Source of the DNA: Pseudomonas bohemica
GTDB lineage: Bacteria > Pseudomonadota > Gammaproteobacteria > Pseudomonadales > Pseudomonadaceae
Reading direction: 5' to 3'
Assembly (NCBI RefSeq): GCF_002934685.1
Contig: NZ_NKHL01000104.1
Location: forward strand, 1 to 64,000
DNA: 64,000 nucleotides
A program made the translations under genes and the position numbers. Below the pieces are notes generated by a model that saw only the letters and a list, made by a program, of their open reading frames with translations, was not told where the DNA came from and did no database searches. The stretch's first letter is position 1; every line of letters starts with the position of its first letter. Below, in pieces: positions 19,981 through 29,458 of this stretch.

Positions 19981-21309
19981 ATGACCACTTCCAACGCCAT
20001 TCGCCGACTCAACGCTGCTGACCCGGATTTCACTCGACATCTGGCTCATCTGCTGAGCTGGGAAAGTGTGTCTGACGACTCGGTCAATCAGCGTGTGCTG
20101 GACATCATCAAGAACGTGCGTGAGCGCGGTGATGCCGCCCTTGTGGAGTACACCCAACGTTTCGACGGCTTGAACGTCGCCTCGATGGCCGACCTGATCC
20201 TGCCGCGCGAGCGCCTGGAACTGGCATTGACCCGCATCACCCCGGCTCAGCGTCAGGCGCTGGAAAAGGCCGCCGACCGCGTGCGCAATTATCACGAGCG
20301 GCAGAAGCAGGACTCCTGGAGCTACACCGAAGCCGACGGCACGGTGTTGGGGCAGAAGGTCACGCCTCTGGATCGCGCGGGCCTGTACGTGCCAGGAGGC
20401 AAGGCTTCATATCCATCGTCGGTATTGATGAATGCGATTCCGGCCAAGGTTGCCGGCGTGGGCGAAGTGGTCATGGTGGTGCCGACCCCGCGAGGCGAAA
20501 TCAACGAACTCGTGCTGGCCGCTGCATGCATCGCCGGTGTCGACCGCGTATTCACCGTCGGCGGCGCACAGGCGGTTGCAGCGCTGGCCTACGGTACTGA
20601 AAGCGTGCCGCAAGTCGACAAGGTCGTAGGCCCGGGCAACATTTATGTCGCCACGGCCAAGCGCCACGTATTCGGTCAGGTAGGCATCGACATGATCGCG
20701 GGTCCCTCGGAAATTCTCGTGGTGTGCGACGGCCAGACCGATCCCGACTGGATCGCGATGGACCTGTTCTCCCAGGCCGAGCACGATGAAGACGCCCAGG
20801 CGATTCTGGTCAGCCCGGATGCCGAGTTCCTCGACAGGGTCGCCGCCAGTATCGCCCGGCTGATGCCGACTATGGAGCGTGCCGAAATCATCAACACCTC
20901 AATCAACGGCCGCGGCGCGCTGATCAAGGTGGCCGACATGAACCAGGCCATCGAAGTTGCCAACCGCATCGCGCCGGAGCATCTGGAGCTTTCCGTGGCG
21001 GATCCAGAAGCCTGGTTGCCACAGATTCGTCACGCGGGTGCCATCTTTATGGGGCGGCACACCTGCGAAGCGTTGGGCGACTACTGCGCCGGCCCGAACC
21101 ACGTGCTGCCGACTTCTGGCACCGCGCGTTTCTCCTCGCCCCTGGGTGTGTACGACTTCCAGAAACGCTCCTCGATCATCTTCTGTTCAGAGCAGGGCGC
21201 ATCGGAGCTGGGCAAGACCGCTTCAGTGCTGGCCCGTGGCGAGTCACTGACCGCCCACGCGCGCAGTGCCGAATACCGGATCGTCGACAACCAACAAGAA
21301 GGCAAGTGA
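19981..21309 (+). CDS. hisD: histidinol dehydrogenase
   Basis: HisD carries out the last two oxidations from histidinol to histidine with NAD+ and zinc. The 442-residue length is normal. Visible family motifs are [17 protein letters not shown], the AGPSEILV segment, QAEHDEDAQ with metal-ligand residues, and [14 protein letters not shown]. The start ATG follows a GAGGCTC-type site. hisC follows with a 4-base overlap or 2-base gap, depending on its start. Confidence 0.98.
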   Translation: MTTSNAIRRLNAADPDFTRHLAHLLSWESVSDDSVNQRVLDIIKNVRERGDAALVEYTQRFDGLNVASMADLILPRERLELALTRITPAQRQALEKAADRVRNYHERQKQDSWSYTEADGTVLGQKVTPLDRAGLYVPGGKASYPSSVLMNAIPAKVAGVGEVVMVVPTPRGEINELVLAAACIAGVDRVFTVGGAQAVAALAYGTESVPQVDKVVGPGNIYVATAKRHVFGQVGIDMIAGPSEILVVCDGQTDPDWIAMDLFSQAEHDEDAQAILVSPDAEFLDRVAASIARLMPTMERAEIINTSINGRGALIKVADMNQAIEVANRIAPEHLELSVADPEAWLPQIRHAGAIFMGRHTCEALGDYCAGPNHVLPTSGTARFSSPLGVYDFQKRSSIIFCSEQGASELGKTASVLARGESLTAHARSAEYRIVDNQQEGK

Positions 21310-21311
21310 GC

Positions 21312-22364
21312 ATGAGCAAATTCTGGAGTCCTTTTGTCCGTGACCTCGTGCCTTACGTGCCGGGCGAACAACCCAAGCTGAGCAAGCTGGTCAAGCTGAA
21401 TACGAACGAAAACCCCTACGGCCCGTCACCGAAGGCCATTGAAGCGATGCGCGCTGCAGTCAACGACGATCTGCGCCTGTACCCCGATCCGAACAGCGAC
21501 CTGCTCAAGCAGTCCGTGGCTCGCTATTACGGCGTGGAAGCCAACCGCGTGTTCCTCGGCAACGGTTCCGATGAGGTGCTGGCCCATGCGTACCACGCGT
21601 TTTTCCTGCAGGAAAAGCCGTTGTTGTTCCCGGACATCAGTTACAGCTTCTACCCGGTTTACTGCGGTCTGTACGGCGTTGAGTACGAAGCCGTGCCGCT
21701 TGACGAGCAGTTCCGGATTCGCGTCGAAGATTACGCGCGTCCGAACGGCGGCATTATCTTCCCGAACCCCAACGCCCCGACCGGTTGCCTGATGGCGCTG
21801 GATGCGGTCGAACAGATCCTCAAGGCGAATCCGGATTCGGTGGTGATCGTCGACGAGGCCTATGTCGATTTCGGTGGGCAGACGGCGATCGGCCTGGTGG
21901 ATCGATACCCAAACCTGCTGGTGACGCAAACCCTGTCCAAGTCTCGTTCGCTGGCCGGTCTGCGCGTGGGGCTGGCGGTGGGGCACCCCGATCTGATCGA
22001 GGCCCTTGAGCGCGTGAAGAACAGCTTCAACTCGTACCCGCTGGATCGCATGGCCATCGTCGGCGCGGCCGCTGCATTCGATGATCGCGAGTATTTCGAG
22101 AAGACCTGCAACCTGGTCATTGCCAGCCGTGAAAAACTGGTTGAGCAACTGCAGGGCAAGGGCTTTGAGGTGTTGCCGTCGGCGGCGAACTTCATCTTCG
22201 CCCGCCACCCCAAACATGACGCTGCTGGTCTTGCGGCCAAAGTGCGTGAGCAGGGGGTGATCGTGCGTCACTTCAAGCAGGACCGCATCGCGCAATTCCT
22301 GCGCATCACCGTCGGCACGCCTGAGCAGAATCAGGCGCTGATTGAGGCGTTGGGAGAGCTTTAA
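21312..22364 (+). CDS. hisC: histidinol-phosphate aminotransferase
   Basis: HisC transaminates imidazole-acetol phosphate with glutamate in histidine synthesis. The product is 350 residues of PLP fold type I, with the lysine in [10 protein letters not shown] as the Schiff-base residue and the N-terminal [12 protein letters not shown] segment typical of the family. The ATG at 21312 is chosen because AAGAAGG lies at a proper distance. A GTG at 21306 overlapping the hisD stop would add two residues. It is the last gene before a REP doublet. Confidence 0.96.
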   Translation: MSKFWSPFVRDLVPYVPGEQPKLSKLVKLNTNENPYGPSPKAIEAMRAAVNDDLRLYPDPNSDLLKQSVARYYGVEANRVFLGNGSDEVLAHAYHAFFLQEKPLLFPDISYSFYPVYCGLYGVEYEAVPLDEQFRIRVEDYARPNGGIIFPNPNAPTGCLMALDAVEQILKANPDSVVIVDEAYVDFGGQTAIGLVDRYPNLLVTQTLSKSRSLAGLRVGLAVGHPDLIEALERVKNSFNSYPLDRMAIVGAAAAFDDREYFEKTCNLVIASREKLVEQLQGKGFEVLPSAANFIFARHPKHDAAGLAAKVREQGVIVRHFKQDRIAQFLRITVGTPEQNQALIEALGEL

Positions 22365-22387
22365 GTTGCCCGACGTGGAAGGGCAGT

Positions 22388-22476
22388 TGTAGGGGCGCGC
22401 TTGCCCGCGATTGTGTTGCGTCCCTCGCATCAATCATGGTTGACACGCCGCAATCGCGGGCAAGAGCGCTCCTACA
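22388..22476. repeat. REP doublet (REPIN-like) between hisC and algW
   Basis: Two inverted copies of the Pseudomonas REP core GCGCGCTTGCCCGCGAT (arms 22388-22411 and 22453-22476) face each other. They fill the gap between the convergent genes hisC and algW, so transcripts from either side end near a large hairpin. The same core recurs at 31970-32052, 38553-38644 and singly near 45179. Confidence 0.85.
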
Positions 22477-22480
22477 GGGC

Positions 22481-23641
22481 TCAGTCCTCGGCAGCAGGCG
22501 CCGGAGTCTGCGGCGGACGCAAACCAACCTCCGCCGTCAGTTTCAATTCCTTGCCATTGCGCATGACCTGAATCGCGATTTTTTCCGAAGGCTTGGTGCG
22601 TGCGACCTGGTTCATCGACTTGCGCCCGTCGCCGGCAGGTTCGCCGTTGATGCTCAAAATCACGTCACCCAACTGCAAACCGGCTTTTTGCGCGGGACCG
22701 TCACGGAAGATCCCGGCGACAACGATGCCGGGGCGATCCTTCAAGCCAAAGGATTCAGCCAGTTCCTGGGTCAACGGCTGTACCTCGATGCCCAGCCAGC
22801 CACGAATCACCTGGCCGTGTTCGATGATTGACTTCATCACTTCAAGTGCCAGCTTGGTCGGAATCGCGAAGCCGATACCTTGAGAGCCGCCAGACTTGGA
22901 GAAAATCGCGGTGTTGATCCCAGTCAGGTTGCCATTGGCATCTACCAGCGCACCACCTGAGTTACCGGGGTTGATCGCCGCATCGGTCTGAATGAAGTCT
23001 TCGTAAGTGTTGAGACCCAGCTGGTTCCGGCCCGTGGCACTGATGATGCCCATGGTGACGGTCTGGCCGACGCCGAACGGGTTACCGATGGCCAGCGCGA
23101 CGTCGCCGATACGAATACTGTCAGAGCTGCCGAGGGTAATGGAGGGCAGGTTCTTCAGATCGATTTTCAGCACGGCAAGGTCGGTTTCCGGATCGCTGCC
23201 GATGACACGGGCAACGGTTTCACGCCCGTCCTTCAACGCCACGACAATCTGGTCAGCGCCGGAGGTCACGTGGTTATTGGTCAGCAAATAGCCTTCCGGG
23301 CTCATGATCACCGCCGAACCCAGGCTCGACTCCATACGGCGCTGCTTGGGCAGGTTGTCACCGAAGAAACGACGAAACTGCGGGTCTTCGAATAGCGGGT
23401 GGTTTGGCTTGTTGTTGACCATCTTGGTCGTGTACAGGTTGGCCACCGCTGGCGCCGCGCTGCCGACCGCGTCGGCATAGGACACCGGTCCCTGTTGGAT
23501 AAGGGCTGTCTGGGGTGCCTGTTGCAGATTGACGTCCTGGCTTGGCAGGCCGACCCACTGCGGGTAGCGCTGGATAATCAATAACGCAATAAGCACGCCG
23601 GCCAGCAAGGGCCAGCCGAGAAAACGCAGCGCTTTGAACAT
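22481..23641 (-). CDS. algW: AlgW, DegS-type periplasmic serine protease
   Basis: AlgW is the site-1 protease that cleaves the anti-sigma factor MucA upon envelope stress, releasing the AlgU sigma factor. The 386-residue protein has an N-terminal membrane anchor (about residues 7-24). The trypsin-like triad is H124 (NNHVTSG), D154 (ETDLAVLKID) and S228 (NPGNSGGAL), and a single C-terminal PDZ domain spans about 280-375. A single PDZ domain and the anchor distinguish it from MucD/DegP. It is divergent from the Nif3-like gene. Confidence 0.95.
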   Translation of the reverse strand: MFKALRFLGWPLLAGVLIALLIIQRYPQWVGLPSQDVNLQQAPQTALIQQGPVSYADAVGSAAPAVANLYTTKMVNNKPNHPLFEDPQFRRFFGDNLPKQRRMESSLGSAVIMSPEGYLLTNNHVTSGADQIVVALKDGRETVARVIGSDPETDLAVLKIDLKNLPSITLGSSDSIRIGDVALAIGNPFGVGQTVTMGIISATGRNQLGLNTYEDFIQTDAAINPGNSGGALVDANGNLTGINTAIFSKSGGSQGIGFAIPTKLALEVMKSIIEHGQVIRGWLGIEVQPLTQELAESFGLKDRPGIVVAGIFRDGPAQKAGLQLGDVILSINGEPAGDGRKSMNQVARTKPSEKIAIQVMRNGKELKLTAEVGLRPPQTPAPAAED

Positions 23642-23749
23642 TTAAAGAGTCCTGAAGTGAACGCGCAGGGTTTGAGGCTTGTCTGCGCCATAATGGCGGG
23701 CATTATACGAGGACCGGCACGGTCTGAAATGCCTATTTAGGAGACTTTT

Positions 23750-24508
23750 ATGGCTGTTTCGCTGAGCACTCTGGTCGAGGAAGCCGATCGCTATCTGGGC
23801 AGTGCCCGGGTTCAGGATTATTGCCCCAATGGCCTGCAGGTCGAGGGACGTCCGCAGGTCACCCGTATCGTTTCTGGGGTGACGGCCAGTCAGGCCTTGC
23901 TGGACGCTGCGGTCGAAGCCAATGCCGACCTGATTCTGGTGCACCACGGCTATTTCTGGAAAGGCGAAAATCCTTGCATCACCGGCATGAAGCAGCGTCG
24001 CCTGAAGACCTTGCTCAAGCACGACATCAGTCTGCTGGCGTACCACTTGCCTCTGGATCTTCATCCCGAGGTAGGCAATAACGTGCAACTGGCACGGCAG
24101 CTGGACATCACCGTCGAAGGGCCGATTGATCCGGAAAATGCGCGCATCGTGGGATTGGTCGGGTCGCTGTCCGAGCCGGTGACCCCGCGTGATTTCGCCC
24201 ACCGTGTGCAGAGCTCGCTCGGCCGTGAACCGCTCCTTATAGAAGGTAGCGAAATGATCCGCCGCGTCGGCTGGTGCACTGGAGGCGGGCAGGGGTATAT
24301 CGACCAGGCCGTTGTAGCGGGCGTCGATTTGTACCTCAGTGGCGAGGCGTCCGAGCAGACGTTCCACAGCGCTCGGGAAAATGACATCAGCTTCATCGCA
24401 GCGGGGCATCACGCAACCGAGCGATATGGCGTGCAGGCGCTGGGCGACTATCTAGCGCGACGTTTCGCGCTCGAGCATCTGTTCATCGATTGTCCAAATC
24501 CCATTTGA
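23750..24508 (+). CDS. Nif3-like dinuclear metal-centre hexameric protein (YbgI family)
   Basis: This 252-residue protein belongs to the NIF3/YbgI/DUF34 family. It forms toroidal hexamers with a two-metal site and is linked to GTP cyclohydrolase-like metal trafficking, but the reaction is not settled. Metal-binding histidines are seen in LVHHGYFWKG (about 65-66) and near the C terminus in AAGHHATERYG (about 218-221). It begins after an AGGAGA site and stands between algW and cysD, a Pseudomonas-conserved placement. Confidence 0.9.
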   Translation: MAVSLSTLVEEADRYLGSARVQDYCPNGLQVEGRPQVTRIVSGVTASQALLDAAVEANADLILVHHGYFWKGENPCITGMKQRRLKTLLKHDISLLAYHLPLDLHPEVGNNVQLARQLDITVEGPIDPENARIVGLVGSLSEPVTPRDFAHRVQSSLGREPLLIEGSEMIRRVGWCTGGGQGYIDQAVVAGVDLYLSGEASEQTFHSARENDISFIAAGHHATERYGVQALGDYLARRFALEHLFIDCPNPI

Positions 24509-24662
24509 CGTCCCGCGACGGCGTGCAACCAAATTATGGGCTATAAACTTAGATCGTTTAGATCTATATGGGTCGCTGAATAGAATCGGGCCTCATGATA
24601 AAGTGCCCCGCTCGACGAAGCCCGCAGGCTTTCCATAAAAGTACGTTATCCCGTGAGTAACC

Positions 24663-25580
24663 ATGGTCGACAAACTGACGCATCTGAAACAGCTGGAGGC
24701 GGAAAGCATCCACATCATCCGCGAGGTCGCCGCCGAGTTCGATAACCCGGTGATGCTGTACTCGATCGGCAAGGATTCCGCCGTGATGCTGCACCTGGCG
24801 CGCAAGGCGTTCTTCCCGGGCAAGCTGCCGTTCCCGGTGATGCACGTCGACACCCAGTGGAAGTTTCAGGAGATGTACCGTTTCCGCGACAAGATGGTCG
24901 AGGAAATGGGGCTTGATCTGATCACCCACGTCAATCCGGAAGGTGTGGCGCAGGGCATCAACCCGTTCACCCATGGCAGCTCCAAGCACACCGACATCAT
25001 GAAAACCCAGGGCCTGAAGCAGGCGCTGGACAAGCACGGCTTCGATGCCGCCTTCGGTGGCGCCCGTCGCGACGAAGAGAAATCCCGCGCCAAGGAGCGC
25101 GTGTACTCCTTCCGCGACAGCAAACACCGCTGGGATCCGAAGAACCAGCGACCCGAGCTGTGGAACGTTTACAACGGCAACGTCAACAAAGGCGAGTCGA
25201 TCCGCGTGTTCCCGCTCTCCAACTGGACCGAGCTGGATATCTGGCAGTACATCTACCTTGAAGGCATCCCGATCGTCCCGCTGTACTTCGCCGCCGAGCG
25301 TGAAGTCATCGAGAAGAACGGCACCTTGATCATGATCGACGACGATCGGATCCTCGAGCACCTTACCGATGAGGAAAAGGCTCGTATCGTCAAGAAGAAG
25401 GTGCGTTTCCGTACCCTCGGCTGCTACCCGTTGACGGGCGCTGTCGAGTCTGAGGCCGAGACCCTGACGGACATCATTCAGGAAATGCTCCTGACCCGCA
25501 CGTCCGAACGCCAGGGCCGCGTCATCGACCACGATGGTGCGGGCTCCATGGAAGACAAGAAACGCCAGGGCTACTTCTAA
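24663..25580 (+). CDS. cysD: sulfate adenylyltransferase small subunit
   Basis: CysD is the catalytic subunit of ATP sulfurylase, which makes adenosine 5'-phosphosulfate from sulfate and ATP while CysN hydrolyses GTP. The 305-residue protein has the PP-loop motif [13 protein letters not shown] (about 31-43) and the conserved C-terminal KKRQGYF end. cysNC follows after an unusual 188-bp spacer filled with an inverted repeat. The 154-bp upstream spacer is AT-rich with GATC-containing repeats near 24550-24573 and presumably holds the CysB-controlled promoter, not defined here. Confidence 0.97.
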   Translation: MVDKLTHLKQLEAESIHIIREVAAEFDNPVMLYSIGKDSAVMLHLARKAFFPGKLPFPVMHVDTQWKFQEMYRFRDKMVEEMGLDLITHVNPEGVAQGINPFTHGSSKHTDIMKTQGLKQALDKHGFDAAFGGARRDEEKSRAKERVYSFRDSKHRWDPKNQRPELWNVYNGNVNKGESIRVFPLSNWTELDIWQYIYLEGIPIVPLYFAAEREVIEKNGTLIMIDDDRILEHLTDEEKARIVKKKVRFRTLGCYPLTGAVESEAETLTDIIQEMLLTRTSERQGRVIDHDGAGSMEDKKRQGYF

Positions 25581-25768
25581 GCTTCAAGTTACGAGCGGCA
25601 CGTGGCAAGACAGAAGCGCGTAGCTCCAAGGTGTAGCGAGCTACCGCCTGCTCTGCGAGCAAATCTGGAGATCTTCAAGATGCTCGGCGGGCTGATCAAC
25701 AAAATTTCTAACTAGCTGTACGCCGACAAGCTTGCCGCTTGAAGCTTACAGCTTGGAGCTTGAATGCA
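25578..25768. repeat. large imperfect inverted repeat between cysD and cysNC
   Basis: The left end (GCTTCAAGTTACGAGCGGC from 25582) and the right end (CTTGCCGCTTGAAGC near 25731-25745) are imperfect inverse copies. The right side repeats the AGCTT unit several times. Similar AGCTTCAAGC repeats are dispersed in Pseudomonas genomes. The spacer has no gene. The GGAG at 25755-25758 inside the right arm serves as the cysNC ribosome binding site, so folding of this element could influence cysNC translation. Confidence 0.6.
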
Positions 25769-27667
25769 ATGAGTCACCAATCTGATTTGATCAGCGAGGA
25801 CATCCTCGCCTACCTGGGCCAGCACGAACGCAAGGAAATGCTGCGTTTCCTGACTTGTGGCAACGTCGATGACGGCAAGAGCACGCTGATCGGCCGTCTG
25901 CTTCACGACTCCAAGATGATCTACGAAGATCATCTTGAAGCCATTACCCGTGACTCCAAGAAGTCCGGCACCACCGGCGATGACGTCGATCTGGCGCTGC
26001 TGGTGGACGGTCTGCAAGCCGAGCGCGAGCAGGGCATCACCATCGATGTTGCGTACCGTTACTTCTCGACGGCCAAGCGCAAATTCATCATTGCCGACAC
26101 CCCCGGCCATGAGCAGTACACCCGCAACATGGCCACCGGTGCTTCCACCTGTGACCTGGCGATCATTCTGGTCGATGCCCGTTACGGCGTGCAGACCCAG
26201 ACCCGTCGCCACAGCTATATCGCCTCGTTGCTGGGCATCAAGCACATCGTGGTCGCCATCAACAAGATGGACCTCAATGGCTTCGACGAGAAGATTTTCG
26301 AGCAGATCAAGGCCGACTACCTGAAATTCGCCGATCGTATATCCCTGAAGCCGAGCACCATGGAATTCGTTCCGATGTCGGCGCTCAAGGGCGACAACGT
26401 GGTGAACAAGAGCGAGCGTTCGCCCTGGTACACCGGCAAGTCGCTGATGGAAATCCTCGAAACCGTCGAGATCGCCAACGACCGCAACCTCGATGATCTG
26501 CGCTTCCCGGTGCAATACGTCAACCGTCCGAACCTGAACTTCCGCGGCTTCGCCGGTACGCTGGCCAGCGGCATCGTGCGCAAGGGCGATGACATCGTCG
26601 TTCTACCTTCGGGCAAGACCAGCCGCGTGAAATCCATCGTCACGTTCGAGGGCGAGCTGGAACACGCAGGCCCGGGTCAGGCCGTAACCCTGACCATGGA
26701 AGACGAAATCGATATCTCCCGTGGCGACCTGCTGGTGCATGCAGACAACGTCCCGCAGGTGACCGATGCCTTCGACGCCATGCTGGTGTGGATGGCCGAA
26801 GAGCCGATGCTGCCGGGCAAGAAATACGACATCAAGCGCGCTACCTCTTATGTGCCGGGTTCGATTGTCAGCATCACCCATCGGGTCGATGTGAATACGC
26901 TGGAAGAAGGACCTGCCAGTGCGTTGCAGTTGAACGAAATCGGCCGCGTGAAGATCAGCCTCGATGCGCCAATCGCACTTGACGGTTACGACAGCAACCG
27001 CACCACCGGCGCGTTCATCGTCATCGACCGCTTGACCAACGGCACCGTTGCCGCGGGCATGATCATCGCCAAGCCGGTCGCTACCGGCGCAGGCAATCAC
27101 CACGGCGCACTGGCGCACGTTTCGGTCGAAGAGCGCGCTCAGCGTTTCGGTCAGAAGCCCGCCACGGTTCTGTTCAGCGGTCTGTCCGGCGCGGGCAAGA
27201 GCACTCTGGCCTATGCCGTTGAGCGCAAGCTGTTCGACATGGGCCGCGCGGTGTACGTCCTGGACGGCCAGAACCTGCGTCACGACCTGAACAAAGGCTT
27301 GCCGCAGGATCGCGCCGGACGCACCGAGAACTGGAGTCGAGCCGCCCATGTGGCGCGTCAGTTCAACGAAGCGGGCCTGCTGACCCTCGCAGCGTTCGTC
27401 GCGCCGGATGCAGTGGGCCGTTCGAACGCCAAGGCGCTGATCGGCGATGATCGTCTGATTACCGTCTACGTCCAGGCTTCGCCTCAGGCATGCCGTGAAC
27501 GCGATCCACAGGGCCTGTACGCTGCGGGCAAGGACAACATCCCGGGTGAGTCCTTCCCGTACGACGTTCCGCTGGATGCCGATCTGGTGATCGACACCCA
27601 GACCCTGAGTGTCGAAGACAGCGTCAAGCACGTGCTGGATCTGCTGCGGGTTCGCGGCGCGATCTAA
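25769..27667 (+). CDS. cysNC: bifunctional CysNC: sulfate adenylyltransferase GTPase subunit and APS kinase
   Basis: The N-terminal CysN part is an EF-Tu-like GTPase that drives ATP sulfurylase; motifs are GNVDDGKST (31-39), DTPGHEQY and NKMD. The C-terminal part (from about residue 455) is APS kinase with P-loop GLSGAGKS (about 470-477), making PAPS. The fused 632-residue form is usual for Pseudomonas. The ATG at 25769 is used; a frame from 25739 would begin inside the spacer repeat. A perfect hairpin terminator follows. Confidence 0.97.
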   Translation: MSHQSDLISEDILAYLGQHERKEMLRFLTCGNVDDGKSTLIGRLLHDSKMIYEDHLEAITRDSKKSGTTGDDVDLALLVDGLQAEREQGITIDVAYRYFSTAKRKFIIADTPGHEQYTRNMATGASTCDLAIILVDARYGVQTQTRRHSYIASLLGIKHIVVAINKMDLNGFDEKIFEQIKADYLKFADRISLKPSTMEFVPMSALKGDNVVNKSERSPWYTGKSLMEILETVEIANDRNLDDLRFPVQYVNRPNLNFRGFAGTLASGIVRKGDDIVVLPSGKTSRVKSIVTFEGELEHAGPGQAVTLTMEDEIDISRGDLLVHADNVPQVTDAFDAMLVWMAEEPMLPGKKYDIKRATSYVPGSIVSITHRVDVNTLEEGPASALQLNEIGRVKISLDAPIALDGYDSNRTTGAFIVIDRLTNGTVAAGMIIAKPVATGAGNHHGALAHVSVEERAQRFGQKPATVLFSGLSGAGKSTLAYAVERKLFDMGRAVYVLDGQNLRHDLNKGLPQDRAGRTENWSRAAHVARQFNEAGLLTLAAFVAPDAVGRSNAKALIGDDRLITVYVQASPQACRERDPQGLYAAGKDNIPGESFPYDVPLDADLVIDTQTLSVEDSVKHVLDLLRVRGAI

Positions 27668-27686
27668 GCCTCGTTCGTCGTACAGA

Positions 27687-27712
27687 AAACCCGCCAGTGA
27701 TGGCGGGTTTTT
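27687..27712 (+). terminator. cysNC terminator
   Basis: A 10-bp perfect stem AAACCCGCCA/TGGCGGGTTT encloses a GTGA tetraloop, followed by T residues to 27712. Confidence 0.9.
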
Positions 27713-27744
27713 GGTTTGTGCGGTTGTCTCGCGATGCGATCGCC

Positions 27745-27836
27745 CTGTGGGAGTGAGCTTGCTCACGAAGGCTGACATCCAGACCCTATATCTGATTTGA
27801 ATGTACTGGCTCTTTCGTGAGCAAGCTCACTCCCAC
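27745..27836. repeat. REP doublet, GAGCTTGCTCAC family
   Basis: Inverted arms 27745-27769 and 27814-27836 share the core GTGGGAGTGAGCTTGCTCACGAA and are perfect over at least 21 bases. This core differs from the CGCTTGCCCGCGAT family found elsewhere in the window. It sits in the spacer between cysNC and the minus-strand lipoprotein gene. A decayed relative occupies 97-191. Confidence 0.85.
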
Positions 27837-27883
27837 TGGCCCAGTGCAGGCTCCGCGGCCGAATCAAAGGCAGGTGTTCATGT

Positions 27884-28066
27884 TCACAATGCAAGCCGCG
27901 ACGACGATCGCCCCTCACAGCGCCTGTCGAACGTATGCTTGTCGCATAACGCGTCCAGCCGGGACTCATACTCCTTCTGCTCAGTGATGTAGCAATCCTC
28001 GGTGCAGCCGGGCGAAACGCAACCCGTCAGCACAACGCAGGCTGCAAGTGTCTTGATGATGTGCAT
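27884..28066 (-). CDS. small putative lipoprotein
   Basis: This 60-residue product has a short lipoprotein signal with lipobox VLTGC (cysteine near residue 16) and a cysteine-rich mature part (four further cysteines). The ATG at 28066 is preceded by a CTGGAG site. It matches no family I recognise. The spacing between the upstream bidirectional terminator and the downstream REP doublet suggests a single-gene unit. Small size keeps confidence moderate. Confidence 0.55.
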   Translation of the reverse strand: MHIIKTLAACVVLTGCVSPGCTEDCYITEQKEYESRLDALCDKHTFDRRCEGRSSSRLAL

Positions 28067-28166
28067 GGCGACTCCAGAAATTTCGGGGCAGAGCATAGGA
28101 CGCGCCTAACGAAGGTGTAACCGGCCACTTCTGGAAATCGCGTAAGGCTTTTCCGAGCGTCCACAA

Positions 28167-28203
28167 AAAAGCCCGCCCCTGATCACCTCAGGGGCGGGCT
28201 TTT
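28167..28203. terminator. bidirectional terminator with 16-bp perfect stem
   Basis: A perfect 16-bp stem (28167-28182 with 28188-28203) has A/T tracts on both flanks and a five-base loop. It lies 14 bases beyond the zapG stop and would stop minus-strand transcription from zapG before the lipoprotein gene. Confidence 0.92.
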
Positions 28204-28217
28204 CGATAGGTTTCTGT

Positions 28218-28655
28218 TTACCTCTTCAAACCGTACTGCTCATCCAGCATGCCTGGCGAGTCAGGCGCTTTCGGGGCGTAGTCCCGTGGCGGTTCAGCGA
28301 CCGTACGCGGCGGAGTCAGACGATCGCGAGGCGCTTGCAGTGCGTCTGGGTGCAACGCGGCGAGCAGGCGTTGGCGGGTGATGTCGTCGGTGGCCAGACG
28401 ATTCGCGCCATCGGCAAGGTGTTCCTGTACGTCCTGATAGCTCTGGGACAGCTTCTGCACCAGGTTAGCCGTGCTATTGAAGTGAGTAACCACTTCGTTC
28501 TGATACGTGTCGAAACGCTCCTGAACGTCATCCAGCTGGCGCTGAGTGCTGTTAGGCGCGGCGTGGGGCAGCGCACGCGCCACGAAGAAACCGATGGCTA
28601 CACCAACGATCAGGGCAATAGTCGGCAGCAACCAAACTAAGAGCGAGTAATCCAC
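28218..28655 (-). CDS. zapG: ZapG / YhcB family (DUF1043) inner-membrane protein
   Basis: YhcB/ZapG is a single-pass inner-membrane protein linked to coordination of cell division and envelope growth. The 145-residue product has one N-terminal transmembrane helix (about residues 5-26). A coiled-coil segment follows (about 40-95), and then a proline-rich tail. It sits next to the alpha/beta hydrolase and trpS genes, as in other pseudomonads. Family assignment is by architecture and neighbourhood. Confidence 0.85.
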   Translation of the reverse strand: MDYSLLVWLLPTIALIVGVAIGFFVARALPHAAPNSTQRQLDDVQERFDTYQNEVVTHFNSTANLVQKLSQSYQDVQEHLADGANRLATDDITRQRLLAALHPDALQAPRDRLTPPRTVAEPPRDYAPKAPDSPGMLDEQYGLKR

Positions 28656-28794
28656 GAGTCCTTCCTCTATAAACGGCTTTGCTTTACGTTAACGGCTCGA
28701 ACCTGCGCTGTATAGCGGCGACACGTCGTCGATATGCCAGCCACAGACAATCAGCTAGACGAGTCGACCCAATTGAAGGTCACGGAGTTCATTC

Positions 28795-29430
28795 TTGCTC
28801 ATGCGTGAAACCCCAGTATTCATTGACGGCCCCGTGGGCCAACTCGAAGCCCTGTACCTTGACCTGGAAGGGGCAAAAGGCGTGGCGCTGATCTGCCATC
28901 CTAACCCGGTTCAGGGCGGCACGATGCTCAATAAAGTCATCTCGACCCTGCAACGCACGGCCCGCGATGCCGGCTACATCACTCTGCGTTTCAATTACCG
29001 TGGCGTCGGTGCCAGTGCCGGCAGGTCGGACATGGGCCAGGGCGAAGTCGACGATGCCGAAGCCGCGGTGGCCTGGCTGCGCGAAAGACACCCCGACTTG
29101 CCGATGACGCTGTTCGGTTTTTCCTTCGGTGGTTTCGTGGCCGCAACCCTCGGTGGTCGCCTTGAAGCTCGCGGCGAAACGCTCAATCATCTGTTCATGG
29201 TCGCGCCCGCGGTCATGCGTATTGCCGACCCCAGCGCGCTGCCGCAAAAAGGCCTGGTAACTCTGATCCAGCCGGAAACCGACGAAGTCGTCGACCCACA
29301 ACTCGTATATGCCTGGTCTGACGCACTCTCTCGCCCCCATGAGCTGCTGAAAGTGGCAGAATGCGGACACTTTTTCCATGGCAAGCTGACCGACCTCAAG
29401 GATCTGGTCCTGCCGCGCCTTTCGAACTGA
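28795..29430 (+). CDS. alpha/beta hydrolase of unknown substrate
   Basis: This protein of about 210 residues is a small alpha/beta hydrolase. The nucleophile elbow is GFSFGGF (serine near residue 110), an early HPNP segment can form the oxyanion region, and a C-terminal CGHFFHG holds the likely catalytic histidine. Two starts are possible: TTG at 28795 has GGAG 7 bases upstream, while ATG at 28801 is 13 bases from it. I use the TTG. trpS follows after 28 bases on the same strand. The substrate is unknown. Confidence 0.85.
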   Translation: MLMRETPVFIDGPVGQLEALYLDLEGAKGVALICHPNPVQGGTMLNKVISTLQRTARDAGYITLRFNYRGVGASAGRSDMGQGEVDDAEAAVAWLRERHPDLPMTLFGFSFGGFVAATLGGRLEARGETLNHLFMVAPAVMRIADPSALPQKGLVTLIQPETDEVVDPQLVYAWSDALSRPHELLKVAECGHFFHGKLTDLKDLVLPRLSN

Positions 29431-29458
29431 TTGCTGCACCCAGAATAAGCGACCCGAC

